Source of the DNA: Rhodamnia argentea
Lineage: Eukaryota; Streptophyta; Magnoliopsida; Myrtales; Myrtaceae
DNA length: 64,000 nucleotides
NCBI RefSeq assembly: GCF_020921035.1
Contig: NC_063156.1
Coordinates: forward strand, 28,134,283-28,198,282
Direction of reading: 5' to 3'
Below the pieces are notes generated by a model, which saw nothing but the letters and a program-made list of their open reading frames with translations, ran no database searches and had not been told where the DNA came from. A program made the position numbers and the translations under genes. This document shows, in pieces, positions 25,142 through 37,770 of this stretch. The stretch's first letter is position 1. Each line of letters starts with the position of its first letter.

Positions 25142-27426
25142 TTAATCGGATCCAAAATGCCACTCGCTCGCGTAATACGAGTTCGGCAGGCCCACCCAGA
25201 ACTTGAACGCCTCGGCCGCTCTCTTCCGCTCCACCCTCCTGGCTTGCCTGGCCTGAGAAGCGTGCTTGCTGGTGAACATTCTCGAATGCATCTCCACATA
25301 AATCCTCTTGTACTTGGTCTTGTTAGGTGAGATCCCATTCTCTTCCATGCACGCCACGATCTCCAAGGCCTTCCTGAAGAAAGCGGCCCTCACGCATATG
25401 TCGGCGAGGGCATCCAAAAGGCCCTCATCCGGTTTCAACGGCGGGAGAGACGGCGAAGTATCAGGTTTCTCGCATTTTTTACTCGCTCGACACCTTTCCT
25501 TTATCTCATTCCAGAGCAAAAGGGCCTCTCCGGGTTTCCTGGCCAAGGCAATGCCACTGGCAAGACTACCGTAAGTGGCGACATCGGGGTATGCCCCGTT
25601 CTCTTTCATCCTCTGAACAACCTTCTTCGCTTCTTCAACCAACCCAAGTTTGCAATACCCTTCCACCAGCATGTTCCAAGCTGCTGCATCGGGTTTCACT
25701 CTTGGATCTTGGATCATCTCGTCGAACACCTTGTGCGCCAGCTTCGGTTGCCCAGATGAGGCAAATGCTTTCATCAATGTAGTGTAACTGATCTTGGTTG
25801 GGGCAATCCCTCTCGCTCGCATCTCGTTGAAGAATTTGAGCGCCCCCGTGCTGTCATCAATTAGTATACATCCGTCGATCAAGGTATTGTATGATACCAC
25901 ATCAGGCCGTACCTCCGCGTCGCTGGCCATTTCTTTGATCAACTCCTTGGCCTTGTCCATCTGCAGTTGCTGGCAGTAGCCCTTCAAGATTATGTTGTAG
26001 GTGATCCTATTTGCAGGAACACCAATTCTTTTCATCTCAGCAAGCACCCGACGTGCTTGATCCATCGACCCGGCCTTCACTTGCGCAGAAATGACAGTAG
26101 TGTATGAGATGTGGTCTGGATGCCTAGAGCTGTCTTCCTCATGCTGCATTGCCTCTAGCATCCGGACTGTGTCCTTCACACGTCCCGTCCTCATATATCC
26201 CTTCATTAGGGTAGTGTATATTCTGGAATTGGGAGCGTATGAATTCGGCAACAATGGAGGGTCGCCTGAATTCGGTTGGATTGAATTTGGAAGCAACTTC
26301 GCAAACACAACGATTTCACCATCATCTCTAACCAAATCTATTGTCTTCAATACTTGTTCATATTCATCTTCATCTTCCTCCTCATCACTCAAATCTTCCA
26401 TATTGGCATCCCTCAGAATCTTGCAAAGATCTCTCCTTCCTTCTCTCATAGCCTGCACTATCTTCCCTGCAGTATCCAAGTCGCCAAAACCAACATAGGC
26501 AGCGACGAGTGAATTCAACGTAGTCATGCACAATGGAATTCCCTTCAAAAGAATCATCTCCAACACACACACAAGCAAGTCCTTCCTATCTACTCTAGCA
26601 CACAACTTAATCATCACGTTATAAGTCAACGCATCAGGCTCAGCTCCGAACTCGGGCATTTCATCGAACAGTTGCGAGAATTTCCCTGTGTCGCCCAAGT
26701 TGGCGCACGCGTTGAGCGCCGCATTGAACGCGGCCGTGTCGGGCCTCGAGTCAGCCACCACAGCAGGGTCGGCGACTTTACGAAGCCGCCGCGTCACGGC
26801 CTCGAAGAGCCTGAGCGCCTCCGCTGGGCCGTCGTCGCCGGACGCGGAGAGGCGGCTGACGACGGCGCTCCAGGCCTTAACGTGGGGGAGGTAGCCGGAG
26901 CGGAGCATGGACTTGACAACGGAGGAGGCGTAGAGGGTCTGGCCCGCCTTCGCGGCGGCCACGGCGAGGAGGCCGAGGGAGTTGGCGTCGAGGCGGCGGA
27001 GCTGGCGCTCATCGCGGAGGCGCGTGAGGATGGACTGGGCGCGCGTGAGTCCCTCGAGGGTCTTCTGGTAGGACAGCTGCGACACCAGGCGGCTGAGGCA
27101 GGTGGGATTGGGGAGGTGGGCGGACTGCGTGTACGCAACCCAGGCTGCCTCCGTCTTCCTCTGGCGAAGGAGGGTCAGGAGCTTGGCGTCTTGAGAGTAC
27201 GGTTTCGGAGGAGCGAGAGTGGTGGCGGCCGGGGAGGAGAGAGAGAGGTCTCGCGTGTCGACTGTGCCGTGGGCGCAAGATGGCCACTTGGGTTGGGCGG
27301 TGGTGGGGGAGGTCGTGTTGGAGGGGGAGGCGGCGGAGAGACGCGGTGGAGAGAAAGTGAGCGGGAAAGTGGAAACGGAGTGGGGGTCGGTGAAGAGGAG
27401 GAAGTGGGAAGTGATAGAGGGTTCAT
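25142..27426 (-). CDS. HCF152: Chloroplast PPR protein HCF152 (At3g09650 type); N-terminal frame problem
   Basis: A long open frame carries about a dozen P-class pentatricopeptide repeats (for example PDAAAWNMLVEGYCKLGLV, ITYNIILKGYCQQLQMDKA). It ends WVGLPNSYYASEW, like Arabidopsis HCF152, which is about 780 aa. HCF152 binds the plastid psbB-psbT-psbH-petB-petD transcript and is needed for petB processing. An acidic insert DLSDEEEDEDEYEQ lies mid-protein. The PPR frame is open to 27583, where the codon is GTG, and has no ATG for about the first 200 codons. The only suitable ATG (27426) is in a different frame. It encodes MNPLSLPTSSSSPTPTPFPL, a plausible transit peptide, and stops near 27175. 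A one-base frameshift (genomic or assembly) between about 27190 and 27400 is likely. No introns are visible. Confidence 0.85.
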
Positions 27427-28750
27427 CACTGGTCCATCGACGGAGGAATCCTTGAAGAGTGTCTGAACTCTTCTCCTTCTCTTCTGCTCCTCTGAGAGTA
27501 GTGAAGATGGAGGGACGAAGAAGGTGGAGAGGATAATGACAGAGAGAGACAGAGTTCTTACTTGCGCGCTGTACGGTAAACACGTGAGCCCTTCCAATTT
27601 ATATCGTTAGATTATGTGGGCCCCCTTTCCGACCAGCATCATCCAATGGTTGAGATGGACTAACACGGCTACTCCAAGTGTAGGATAGAATTGCTCGAGT
27701 GGAAGAGGGATGGACAACGTCGAGCATATTCTGTCCCCTCGTTCTCGTCACCTCGTTGGTTGGTCTATCCAGGACCGGTCACTGGATTCATTTCGCATTT
27801 TCAAAAGTTACTGATAAACTCATTAATTATTGTCATGGGGATTTTGTTAAGGAATCTCTGTTAATTGGCGTGGACATAAGTTCTTTCTTTTCAAACCTTT
27901 CAGGCACTGATTTTTCTTCAATAATTACATGTGCGCCTTAAGAAATCTCATAATTGTAGCAGCTAAGGCTGACAAAATAAAAAGTTGGACGCCATAACTT
28001 CGGAACGAAGATATTGCAATTGAAAGATCGAGCATTTGAAATATTCATACATCGAACTTTATGAACTCCACTTGGGTGTTCACCTAGTCAATTTACTCAT
28101 CTAAACCGGTCTCTTTCAATTGTCAAGTTCCATAAATTCGTCCCCCCGCATCTTTTAAAGTTAGGGCCCTCTAGATGTATTAAAAATCTTAATAGGATTC
28201 AATGCCTCTCGTAAAATCGACCTCATTAGAACTATGATTGCATTATCGCCATTTGATATGGTTCGGATTGAAGATGGAGCCTCCACTTTAGGCAGGGGAG
28301 AAAAATTTGGAGGAGAGGAAGCATGACTTGGACAAAAATATGGAGTGCATAATTTTCAAAATTGATATCTTAGGTTACTCAAAAAGTCCTAAAACCCTAA
28401 TTTTACCTTATTCAGAATAAGTTATTCCACTAGGGTTTTGCTTTTAGCTTTGGAATCGGGAGAGAGTGCACAAATATGATTACTCGAACCTTGGCCTTGG
28501 CCTTAGGAGTGATGAACACAATTACCACTTAGATGATCAGGGCTAACCCTAATCCTGACATCATAACCAATTGTATCAGCTGGGCCACCACATTCATGGG
28601 AGGGATCGACTAGGCAGGCAATTCTTATCATGAACACCAAATCCACTTCTTCATCCCAGACAAGAAGGACAACAATCTCCAGCCGCACCCAAGAATAAAC
28701 AGGAAGTATCACGAGGGATGATTAGTGGAAAAAAAAGGAAGTGAAAAGCT
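27427..28750. other. HCF152 upstream region and spacer to the receptor kinase 3' end
   Basis: A G-box-like cacgtg lies at 27581-27586, just upstream of the HCF152 coding region. The rest is AT-rich and shows no supported gene. The segment closest to 28750 is probably 3' UTR of the kinase. Confidence 0.35.
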
Positions 28751-31700
28751 CTATCGAGCGGTCGGCAGCGCGATAGACTCATCGATCGATACGTAGTTCT
28801 CGGTCCCGGGAACGTCAAAGGCATCCATGTTAACGGACGAGTGGAACGAGTTCCTCGACAGGTCCGAGAGGCCCTCCCGCGTCGCCAGGGCTTCTCTCTC
28901 GATCAGCAGCGCGTCCTGGATCTCCTTGAGGACCTCCGACATCGATGGCCTCATGTGCCCGTTAGCCTGGACGCACATCAGAGCCTTCTCCGCTATCTTC
29001 CATATCGACTGGATGTCGTAGTCATCGCGTAGGTTCGGATCGATGATGCCTTGGATGTCCCCGCTCTCTATGTGTAGTCTCGCCTATGACAAGAGAGTGC
29101 AACATGTGAAGGAGCATACAGTACGCGTGCCGGACTTCGCTTCGGTAGGATAAAGGTTTTGAAGAATTTGCAAAACTATCAATGAACAGGCTTTGTCGCA
29201 CTTACTGCACTGGACTTACCCATTGGACTATGTTGCGACAGTTCGCGCCAAAGCTTTCATTAGATATCGCTTCCCGACCCGATATCAATTCAAGAAGAAT
29301 GACGCCAAAACTATAGACGTCGCTCCTGTCCGTCAATTGCTGGGAGATGTAATACCTGTCAAATTACCTCAAATATAAGAAAGTGAACCACGGATACCCT
29401 ATAGTTAAAGTATTTAAATATTAAATCACGTCATTGTGTAATAGCTTAAGCTTCACATAATATTAGAGCGGGAGATGCTGAATTCAAAATTTTCTAGACC
29501 CCCCATTTACCTCCCATATTGTATATTTTCACGTCTTAGTCTTAGGCCAAAGTTCAGCCTACATACGACGGGGAGCATCAATGGCATTTAAAAATTACAC
29601 AGTGCTTTATTCTAACAGCCAAAGCAGCTAATTGGTATGTGATTGCATCAGTTAGTTTGCTACCATTTTCCCTCTGGAGGAATCAACACTAACCGAATAA
29701 GGTTTCCTTCAATGGCACAGTAACTTCAAAAGTGAGTATGAATCAAAGGCATCTGGGCTTTGGGAAGTGGCATTGGTGAGTGGTGACAGATAAGTCGAAA
29801 TTGCAATTTGCCAATTAACATCATTTTCTAATGGGCATTGAGCATTGAGCCAAGAAGAATTATAAGGTGAGACACAAACACATCCTCACATATGTAGCCG
29901 AGAGCTAACACAAAGAACGGAGTTTCACGGAATATGCATCTTGATGGATCTTACAACCACGGTAATGGTAACGAATCTTGGAAAGTCAGAAGAAGCAGAA
30001 AGGCTTTTTCAGAAGGAAAACTGTGAAGGCTGAGATGCATTCATGAATAAGTGCAGAACTTGCCTAATAGATTTTTCAAAACATGCCCGAGTTGATGAAT
30101 CCCCATTTCAGAAATAAAATTGCATCGAGACATAATGACACCCTATTAACTAGCTTCAAATTCATAATAACTAAATACCCGTTAAGAAATAGAAGGTGTG
30201 ACCAAAAATATGCCTTACTCGGGGTCCAGATACCCAACAGTTCCTCGAACCACACTCGAGACGTGGGATGCTCCGTCAGCTTGAGATTTTGAGAGACCAA
30301 AGTCTGAAACTTTTGCTTTCAAGTTGTTGTCCAGAAGAATGTTGCTACTTTTCAAATCTCTATGTATGATGGCTGGAACACATCCAGTATGAAGGTACTC
30401 AATCCCTGAAAACGATGAATGACATTACCAACTTCGGTAGCTAAAATGACTTCTACAGCTAATTAAACCAGTTTATGGAGGACTACCGACCTCTTGCAGC
30501 ATCTTCAGCAATCTCAAGACGTTTGATCCAATTAAAACTCCACTCATGAGTCAATGGACCTTAGAGATAGATATGTGAATTAATATAGATGTATGATCAC
30601 AGGCACACAGCATAACGAAGAGTATGATCTTACCATAAAGGTGCTCTTTAAGAGTTCCATTATGCATGAACTCGTAAATTAGCATGTTTCTCCCGTCTTC
30701 TTGGCAATATCCAAGGAATTGTACCAAATTCCTGTGATGTATTCTTGAAAGAAGAGTCACCTAGATCGCATACAGCATTAGTTATGCTATTTAGCTGAAA
30801 ACTGATGCTAATGACGCTAGTCTTTGTCAGTGCAGAATACTAGTTTCATGAATATCAATCTAAGTGACAATGGGTTGGATGATATCCAGATAGTAATTCA
30901 CAGACGAATGCTACAGAAACATCAACACTGAAGACTTACTTTGCATCAACTAAAACTTAAGGACATGAAAAAGTAATTATACTGAGTCCCCACTAAGCAC
31001 GCAAGGGACTTCTGTTATAGCTTATTATTTCATTATTCACTTCCCTAGTGATTTGAGTTTAGTCAAGAAGATCTCAGCAGTAGCATGTGCTTACTCCTTG
31101 TAAGTACAGAAAACCATATTAACTTGTGATAAGTTCATTTAGCAGATCCCAACAGAGACTAGAGAGGCTAAGCATCCCTACCCATAGTGTTCAAAATTTG
31201 GTACAGTTACCTCATTTGAGAACTCTCGCTTTCCTTGATAGGAATCATTAGTCAGAACCTTGACTGCAATTTCTCTTCCATCTGTCAGTTTTCCATAATA
31301 GACAACTCCGAATCCTCCAGAACCAATTTTCTTCTCAAATTTTCTTGTGGCATCTTCAATTTCTGACAGCATAAAGCAATAAGCAGCTTCTGTAGGAGCA
31401 TTACTCGAGGAAGAAACTAGCCGCTGCGTCGGCAGTATTTGCACGTTGTCATCTAGCAAAGATTACACGAAAAAAATAAGAACATCACGCGATAGAGATG
31501 CCAACACAACAAGATGGATACATCATTCCCTTGATTGCTCCAAACTCATACCATGCTTAGTGTTCTTGCCTCTCTGTATGAACAGACACGAGGCAATTGT
31601 AGCTACCAGGAGAACAGCAGCTCCGACTGATGAACCAATGATAATCTTAGTCTGGCTTCCTCTGTTCCCTCCCTCATGAAGATTCATATTCCCGGTATAG

Positions 31701-34700
31701 CTGTGAACGGCGGTGTTAAGATGCTACTGGTAAATAATTGGACAACAATACAGGAGCAGCAAAAAGTATGGAAAAATAAAAACTCAGTTTGAAAAAAAGA
31801 TGAACCAAGTCCAGATATAGCTATATATAGGGATTAAAAGAAATGGTTCAGAAAAAAGTGAAAAAGTAGTGACACAATTTGGTAGCAGAAGCTATCTGTA
31901 ATGCTGTGATCCCATATCTGGGGCTACTGCACCTAAAATTTCAGAAATGAAAATCAAACTCCTAAAATATGGATCTCACATTGTTTCACTATGAGAGAAG
32001 TATAAATTATCTAATTATAATTGAATTGTTCTGCAAAAGATTGTGGCAGCTACAACCGTAGATTGAAGCTATTAGAAGGCACGGCACCACGAAAAACTTA
32101 ACAACAGAACAAGCCATTTGCTATAATCAGCCGATCAAAAGTTAATCCAATTAGCACAAAACGCAAGAAGGTGACAGATGAAGGATCTCTACAGATCAAA
32201 AGGCGAACCCCTAACACAATGTTACAGAATGACACAGAATACTTCAGTTTTCGGCTAGATAAGGATCCGAGCTCCAAAATGTCTGGAATCCACATCTGAG
32301 AAACCTTTCAGTCAAATAAATAAGGCCAACAGTAAATACTGGATAATTTTTATGACAAAGTAAAGGTGTGTTGGGAGGTCTGGCCAACAGCCATACTTTT
32401 AACTCATCTACCCCATCATGCCAACACAAATAAAAAGTTTCCCTTGCTTTAGCTGGCCCTTCGCGATTAGACCAACATACACAGAATTTAAACTAAATGT
32501 GATGAGATAAAGTGTAATGTGTGCATTGTTTCAGGAGCATTCAGCATCGCAGTAAAACTTAATCAGAAGTTGTACCCACTTCAGATTCAACTTTTTGTTG
32601 AGAAGACCAGATGGCACCGTGCCTGATAACATGTTATTCTGGACATACCTACAACCATCAAATTTAGCATGTGGGTAAGGTTTTTACTCAGGTACGGAAT
32701 AAAAGCTACCACCGAAAATTGTTCATTAATCAACAATTGCATCAACACTTCATTCAAGGCCCGATAATCACATATATCAGTCAGATCCACATGTGAAATT
32801 CATAAACACAATGTGCTAGTTACTTGAATCGTCGCCGTGGTAAATGAGAAATCCTCATGTAAGTTTATGAACACTTACAGTTCCTTCAAGTTTGGCAGAG
32901 TTGCGAGAGAGGAAGGCAGCTCACCAGTCAAGTGATTGTTCTCAAGATGACTATCACAAAAGAAATTCATCAGCATTAAATTTTCCAAGTCCATTCAAAG
33001 AGGACAATCCATGGAGCTTACATGATCTCCAGGTTCATGCATGAAGAAAGATCAGGTATTGAACCAGTGAGTGAATTCCCGTCAAGCCACCTTCAGAAAA
33101 AAGCCAAGGCATACTTCAAAATAAGACATGAAAAGTTCGAGCATAGACATTGGAAAGAAATAAACTACTATCAAGTGGAAAAGGAACTTCTACATAAACT
33201 TACAGCTCAACCAATCCGCTCAATTTTGCAATGTCTGAAGGAATGTTTCCGGTCAAATTCTTACTAGATAATGTGCTGCAGAAATACAATTTATAACTTC
33301 AAAGCTTGATCATCCATACGGCGTTGACATGCTCCTAGAATAAGAAATGTGATCACAAAAGCACTTCACAAGAAGTAGACATATACACTGCAGTTATCAG
33401 TGGAGGCGAATCTGAGCTGCAGCGCACCCATGTCCATGGAACTGGCAGGCACGGGTCTCCACCTTCCTGTGCCCAAGCTGCTGAGGTATAGGGTGAAATT
33501 ATGCTAGCAATAACTCCTCCTGCAGTTCATGGAAAAACCGTAAGCTAAACAAATAAACTTCATATATCATGCTCACAAAGGGCAGATCCAGCCTAATAAA
33601 ATAGATGTGCCAGAAACAGGGCTCTACAAGCTCACACCAAGTGATAAATCACAACATGATCATCACATTAGCAGCAATCTTACAAACTACAAACTCAGTG
33701 GAAATTGATCAAGGGACTTACCATCTGGAGAACCATCGATTTTCTTCACATACTTGTTTATTTCCATGGCATTCAATAGTGGACCCTTCGAAGAATCTAT
33801 TGTCCGCGCGAACTTAAAGGACAGTACAAATGGGAGGGTTATGTTCACAAATCCTGGCTCATACAGGCGATACTTGCCTTGAGCATTTTCAATTATATTG
33901 ACAACAGCTTTGCTGATATCAGGTGAGCCTGGGAGGATCAGCTTGAATTTTCTCGTGTCATTGGGAGCCAAATCTTCGATCTCTGCAAAGTAGGAATATG
34001 CCCAGCCACAACCGAGAAATCCGTCCAAGTTCAAGCGGTAAGTTAGTAATCCATTTGTTCCGACTACAGCAGTCTGCATAACTTTTCGAGGTGGCTTCTC
34101 ATCATGGTTAACATCAATTGGCAATTGGGTTGACACCTTTTTTGTGCCAGCAGCCACGTCGACAAGGTAGTTTGCTTTCTTTACAGAGTCAGACTCCCAT
34201 ATTCTATCGAATGGATCATCTGGATACCTAATAAAGAAGAACTGCATGTGAGCAATAAGGATGACCAACTCATTTGTAGTATAGACTCTTTTCACCCAGG
34301 AATCATAAAATACACATGTTTTCCACTTCTTCTTAAATTGCAAAAGCCATGGTCAGAAACTAGTCAAACAGCCGAGCAATAAAAGCTGGAACAAATACAT
34401 ACACAATGTTCTAGATATACCTGACTGGCTCTTCACTTTCTGCACCAAAATTAATCCGGGCAGAGGTACCGAGATAAAACTGGTTTTCATAGTCAGTGTA
34501 GTACATCGAACCATTGAACTGACGGAGCTCAAGGGTAGATATGAATGGCTTGCCTGTAGTAGCATTAGATAGGCACACATCGATGGTAGGATCTGAGGCC
34601 AGAAATATGAGCTCTCTCACTTCTATAGTACTGGCATCAGAAATGGCAATCGTGGACCAATAAGTAGGTCCCAGGGAGATCTCGAAGCTTGGGTACACGT

Positions 34701-35779
34701 TATCGCTGTCAAAGTTCCCATACAAGAATGTCGCTCTTATTAAGTATCTTGTCCTAGTGGTCACATTTAAAGTGTAACAGTACTTTCTGTTATCGGCTGG
34801 GAAGTATCTCAATGTCGTATATTGAGTCCTCGTCTCATTGGCGAGAGAAACGTTAGTTATTTCTCCAAAGGTGAATTGGTCATCCGGAGTCCATTCCAGC
34901 CCAATCTCATCGGTGAAACTCTGAGATCCTCCACAATCCAAACTAACAGAACCTGCCCAATGAAATCATGCATATCAGTCGGCCAACCCAGCACAAATTA
35001 TGAAATCAACAGAGGTAGGAAAAAGGTTATGAAGCTTTTGATGTCGATAGGAACCTTCACAAATTAGAAAAGCATCAATCACACGCTATACAAATTACCA
35101 GAAAATCGAAATCAGGTAGCAATCTTGATATCTTGATATACAGTGAAGAAGGTGTGAATTCTTCAATTCACTCACTCGAAACATCAAAATAAAAGAATGC
35201 CTTCATCTGTCTATAACAATTTGTGTTATGAACTTTCACATAGATGCTAGATAGGATTTTCAACGAGACAGGAGGACCACACATTTTCCTTTTAGCAGGA
35301 GTGATTAGCTACACAGTCAGTTTCTTCGGTACAAGCAGAGGATAGAAGAACCACTTCGAAATTAAACACAGAAATGACAAGCATTCACAAGATTGCATAT
35401 ACAGATGCGTAGAGAAATGCCCAACCTCAACAGAGCAACCACATAATTAATTAGCACGTTGAAGCAAACAGTAACGGGTAATTCTAACAACTGAAATAAG
35501 CAAACAAAAGAATGAGCCTTTAAAGAACGAAAACTAAGGGTAAGAATCATCATCCGGAGAACTGCTCAAAACTCATATAACTAAGTCCTACAAAAATTAC
35601 AAATTGCTATAATAAACGAAGGCAGGTCTTAATTTTCAAGATACTTTTGCTTCACCAAAGTAAAGGCAATCAAGAGATTTAACAGGGGTGGAGAGAGAAC
35701 CTGGCATCTGAGCAGTGGAGGACTCCATGAGAAGTGGAGTGTAGAAGATGAGTAAGAACAGGAAGAGTCCCCTTCCCAT
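28751..35779 (-). CDS. Malectin-like/LRR receptor-like kinase (LRR-I, At1g67720 type)
   Basis: Fifteen exons join without a break on the minus strand: 35701-35779, 34421-34952, 33722-34227, 33387-33519, 33204-33275, 33022-33090, 32879-32950, 32580-32648, 31552-31700, 31211-31452, 30634-30760, 30491-30559, 30219-30405, 29220-29355 and 28751-29083. The product is 924 aa; At1g67720 is of similar length. A signal peptide ([17 protein letters not shown]) comes first, and the malectin-like domain spans about 29-385. A GDPC motif is followed by four short LRRs on 69-72-nt exons. The membrane helix lies at about 529-551. The kinase has GSGGFG, AVKVL, HRDLK and DFG, so it is an active-type RD kinase. 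The end [14 protein letters not shown] is conserved. It is a plasma-membrane receptor; the ligand is unknown. Confidence 0.95.
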
Positions 35780-36640
35780 AACTGCGTCTTCTCTGCGAGT
35801 CCCAGAGAGAGAGAGAGGAAAGATTGCCCAAAAGAAAGAAACTGAGAAAAGCTAGTCCGTGTGTCAGCAACGTTCGATTAAAAACAACACGGAGAGAGAA
35901 AGAGAGAGCCAATGGAACGAACCCCTTTTTCTCTTTATTTCAAAGGGCGAAGAAAAGGAGACGCTTTACAGGAGAGAGAGAGAGAGAGAAGAAATTTGGT
36001 AATGGTGGAAGCTGCAGTTCCAGCAGATAGTTCCCAAAAAGAACCTAGCGAGAGAAGAAGACGATGAAGAAGAAGAAGAAGCAACTCAGCTTCTTGCCAT
36101 TTACAGAGAGAACGGGCCACAAATCGCAATCATCAAAAGCTGTAAGAACGGCTTCAAATCCGTTCTATCATCGGTTTCACACTTGTGCGGGTGGCGTGGC
36201 GCTGAGCTCGAGCTTCGTTTTGTTAGAGATGGACACAGAGCCGTGGTGGTGAGGGCGTCGTGTGTCGCCAATACAAAAGTGGACTGGACAGTGTAGAAGC
36301 TGGGACTCCGGCGACGACTCGCTGGAGCTAGAAGAAAATCTTAGGAACATGACGAGATTCGGCCCCTATTTAAAGCTTTAAAGGAGGAGGGATGTGGGGG
36401 GGGGGACCCACGGTCACCATCTGGAGGTTCCGGTCTTGGCACATGGCATGGGCGTGGCGCATTCGCATCAAGAATCGCGTGGCCTCACGCGCCAGCAACA
36501 TTCCCCCATCGCCTATGGCGTCATTATTGCAGCGACAGGGCTTAATTATCCGTGCCTGCTCTAATGATAGCAACATGTGACTTTGATAACATGTTGGTAA
36601 CAATCGTCTCAGGATGGCATGGTGGTAATCAGGGGATTTA
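35780..36640. other. Receptor kinase leader and promoter region
   Basis: GA-rich microsatellite tracts lie at about 35804-35818 and 35971-35992, with further GAAGAA runs near 36064. They are typical of plant 5' UTRs. A poly-G run of 11 lies near 36398. No gene is seen. Confidence 0.4.
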
Positions 36641-37110
36641 GCCAATGCTCTAAACGAGAGGTGGGTAATCTTGCGGCTGTGATTAATTGGGTGTTAAATG
36701 ATAATGCGTCCGTTCTTGGACAATGCATGTGAACTTACACATGCATTAATTAATCGATTTGTTCTAATTATTGGATCGAGCTCTAAATGAGAGTTGTGTG
36801 ATTTAACCGTTTGGACGTTGATTCGTTCGATCCATTTGAATCATTGTAGAGGGGTGTACAATACGGGCATACGATCTAACTCTTTTGTGATTAATTAAGT
36901 ACGGATGCATTGACTAATCGATCCATGCATGCTCAGTTCATTCAAATTATTGGATCGAGCTTTAAGCGAGAACCGTACGACGTGATGGTTATGATCGGTT
37001 GGATGTTAATGTGTCCATTATTGTTCGATCAAATTATTGGATCGAGCTCTAAATAAAAGTCGCGTGGTCATTGACGCTATTAATGCATCCGATCTCGCCC
37101 GATCGAGACG
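36640..37110. repeat. Four diverged tandem copies of an 80-180-bp unit
   Basis: The phrase 'attattggatcgagctcta' or a relative recurs near 36645 (gctctaaacgagag only), 36770, 36950 and 37034. Each copy is followed by 'gagagt.gtgtgat', 'ggttggacgttaatg' and 'gtccattattg'. Spacing is irregular, so units have gained or lost internal sequence. No coding potential. Confidence 0.6.
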
Positions 37111-37652
37111 GTTTTTGACGGAGCATCTTAGTCTGACATGGACAAAGGACTCTCCTAAAATGGTTGCCCTACCTCAGGTCATCAACTGCTCGAGACTCGG
37201 TCCATGGCGCAACAAGAGAGACCGGATCAAAATATTTGGTACTTTTTTTGTCGTTGTGGATAACAACCCCCGTTCCTCTAGATTTTACTTTTGAATTTAA
37301 ACTGATTTTCAGTAATTACTTTATTTTTAGCGTTGTTTGTCTTCATCCAAAATCTTGCTCGCATAAAAAAGAAAAAGAGAGGCACGTGCAGTGCATGTGA
37401 ATGAAAAAGTTTACAAAGACTTCAAATTATAAGAAGTAGAACGAAACATAGAAATCTGTTCCACTTTGGGAATAAGAGTTTAAAACGATACAAAGACTAA
37501 AATATGGGGGATTCATGCACTATTTTTGCAATGATCTTGCAAGAAAATTCAGGGAGGGAGATTTTCATGGATTATATCCTTCTAATCACCTTCATGATTA
37601 CATCGATAAATACCCCGATTATCAAAGTTCGCGATTTTATCCATCCATAATC

Positions 37653-37770
37653 GAAAAAAGTTACCAAAAAAGCCCTTAATCTATTACAATTTTGTCAATT
37701 CAGCCGTAAACTTTTTTTTTTTGCCGATTGAGCCTTAAACTTTAGTCAAGAAAGCTAACGGAGTCAAATG
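37653..37770. mobile_element. Family A TIR remnant (left end only)
   Basis: The sequence ttaccaaaaaagcccttaat, then 'caattcagccgtaaac' and 'ttgccgattgagcc', matches the family A left terminus. The homology stops within about 120 bp and no inverse partner follows. Confidence 0.6.

Noticed and set aside
26672-27466. 264-codon plus-strand open frame opposite HCF152
   Set aside because: Antisense shadow of the GC-rich PPR N-terminal region; Gly/Arg/Glu-rich, without a recognisable domain.
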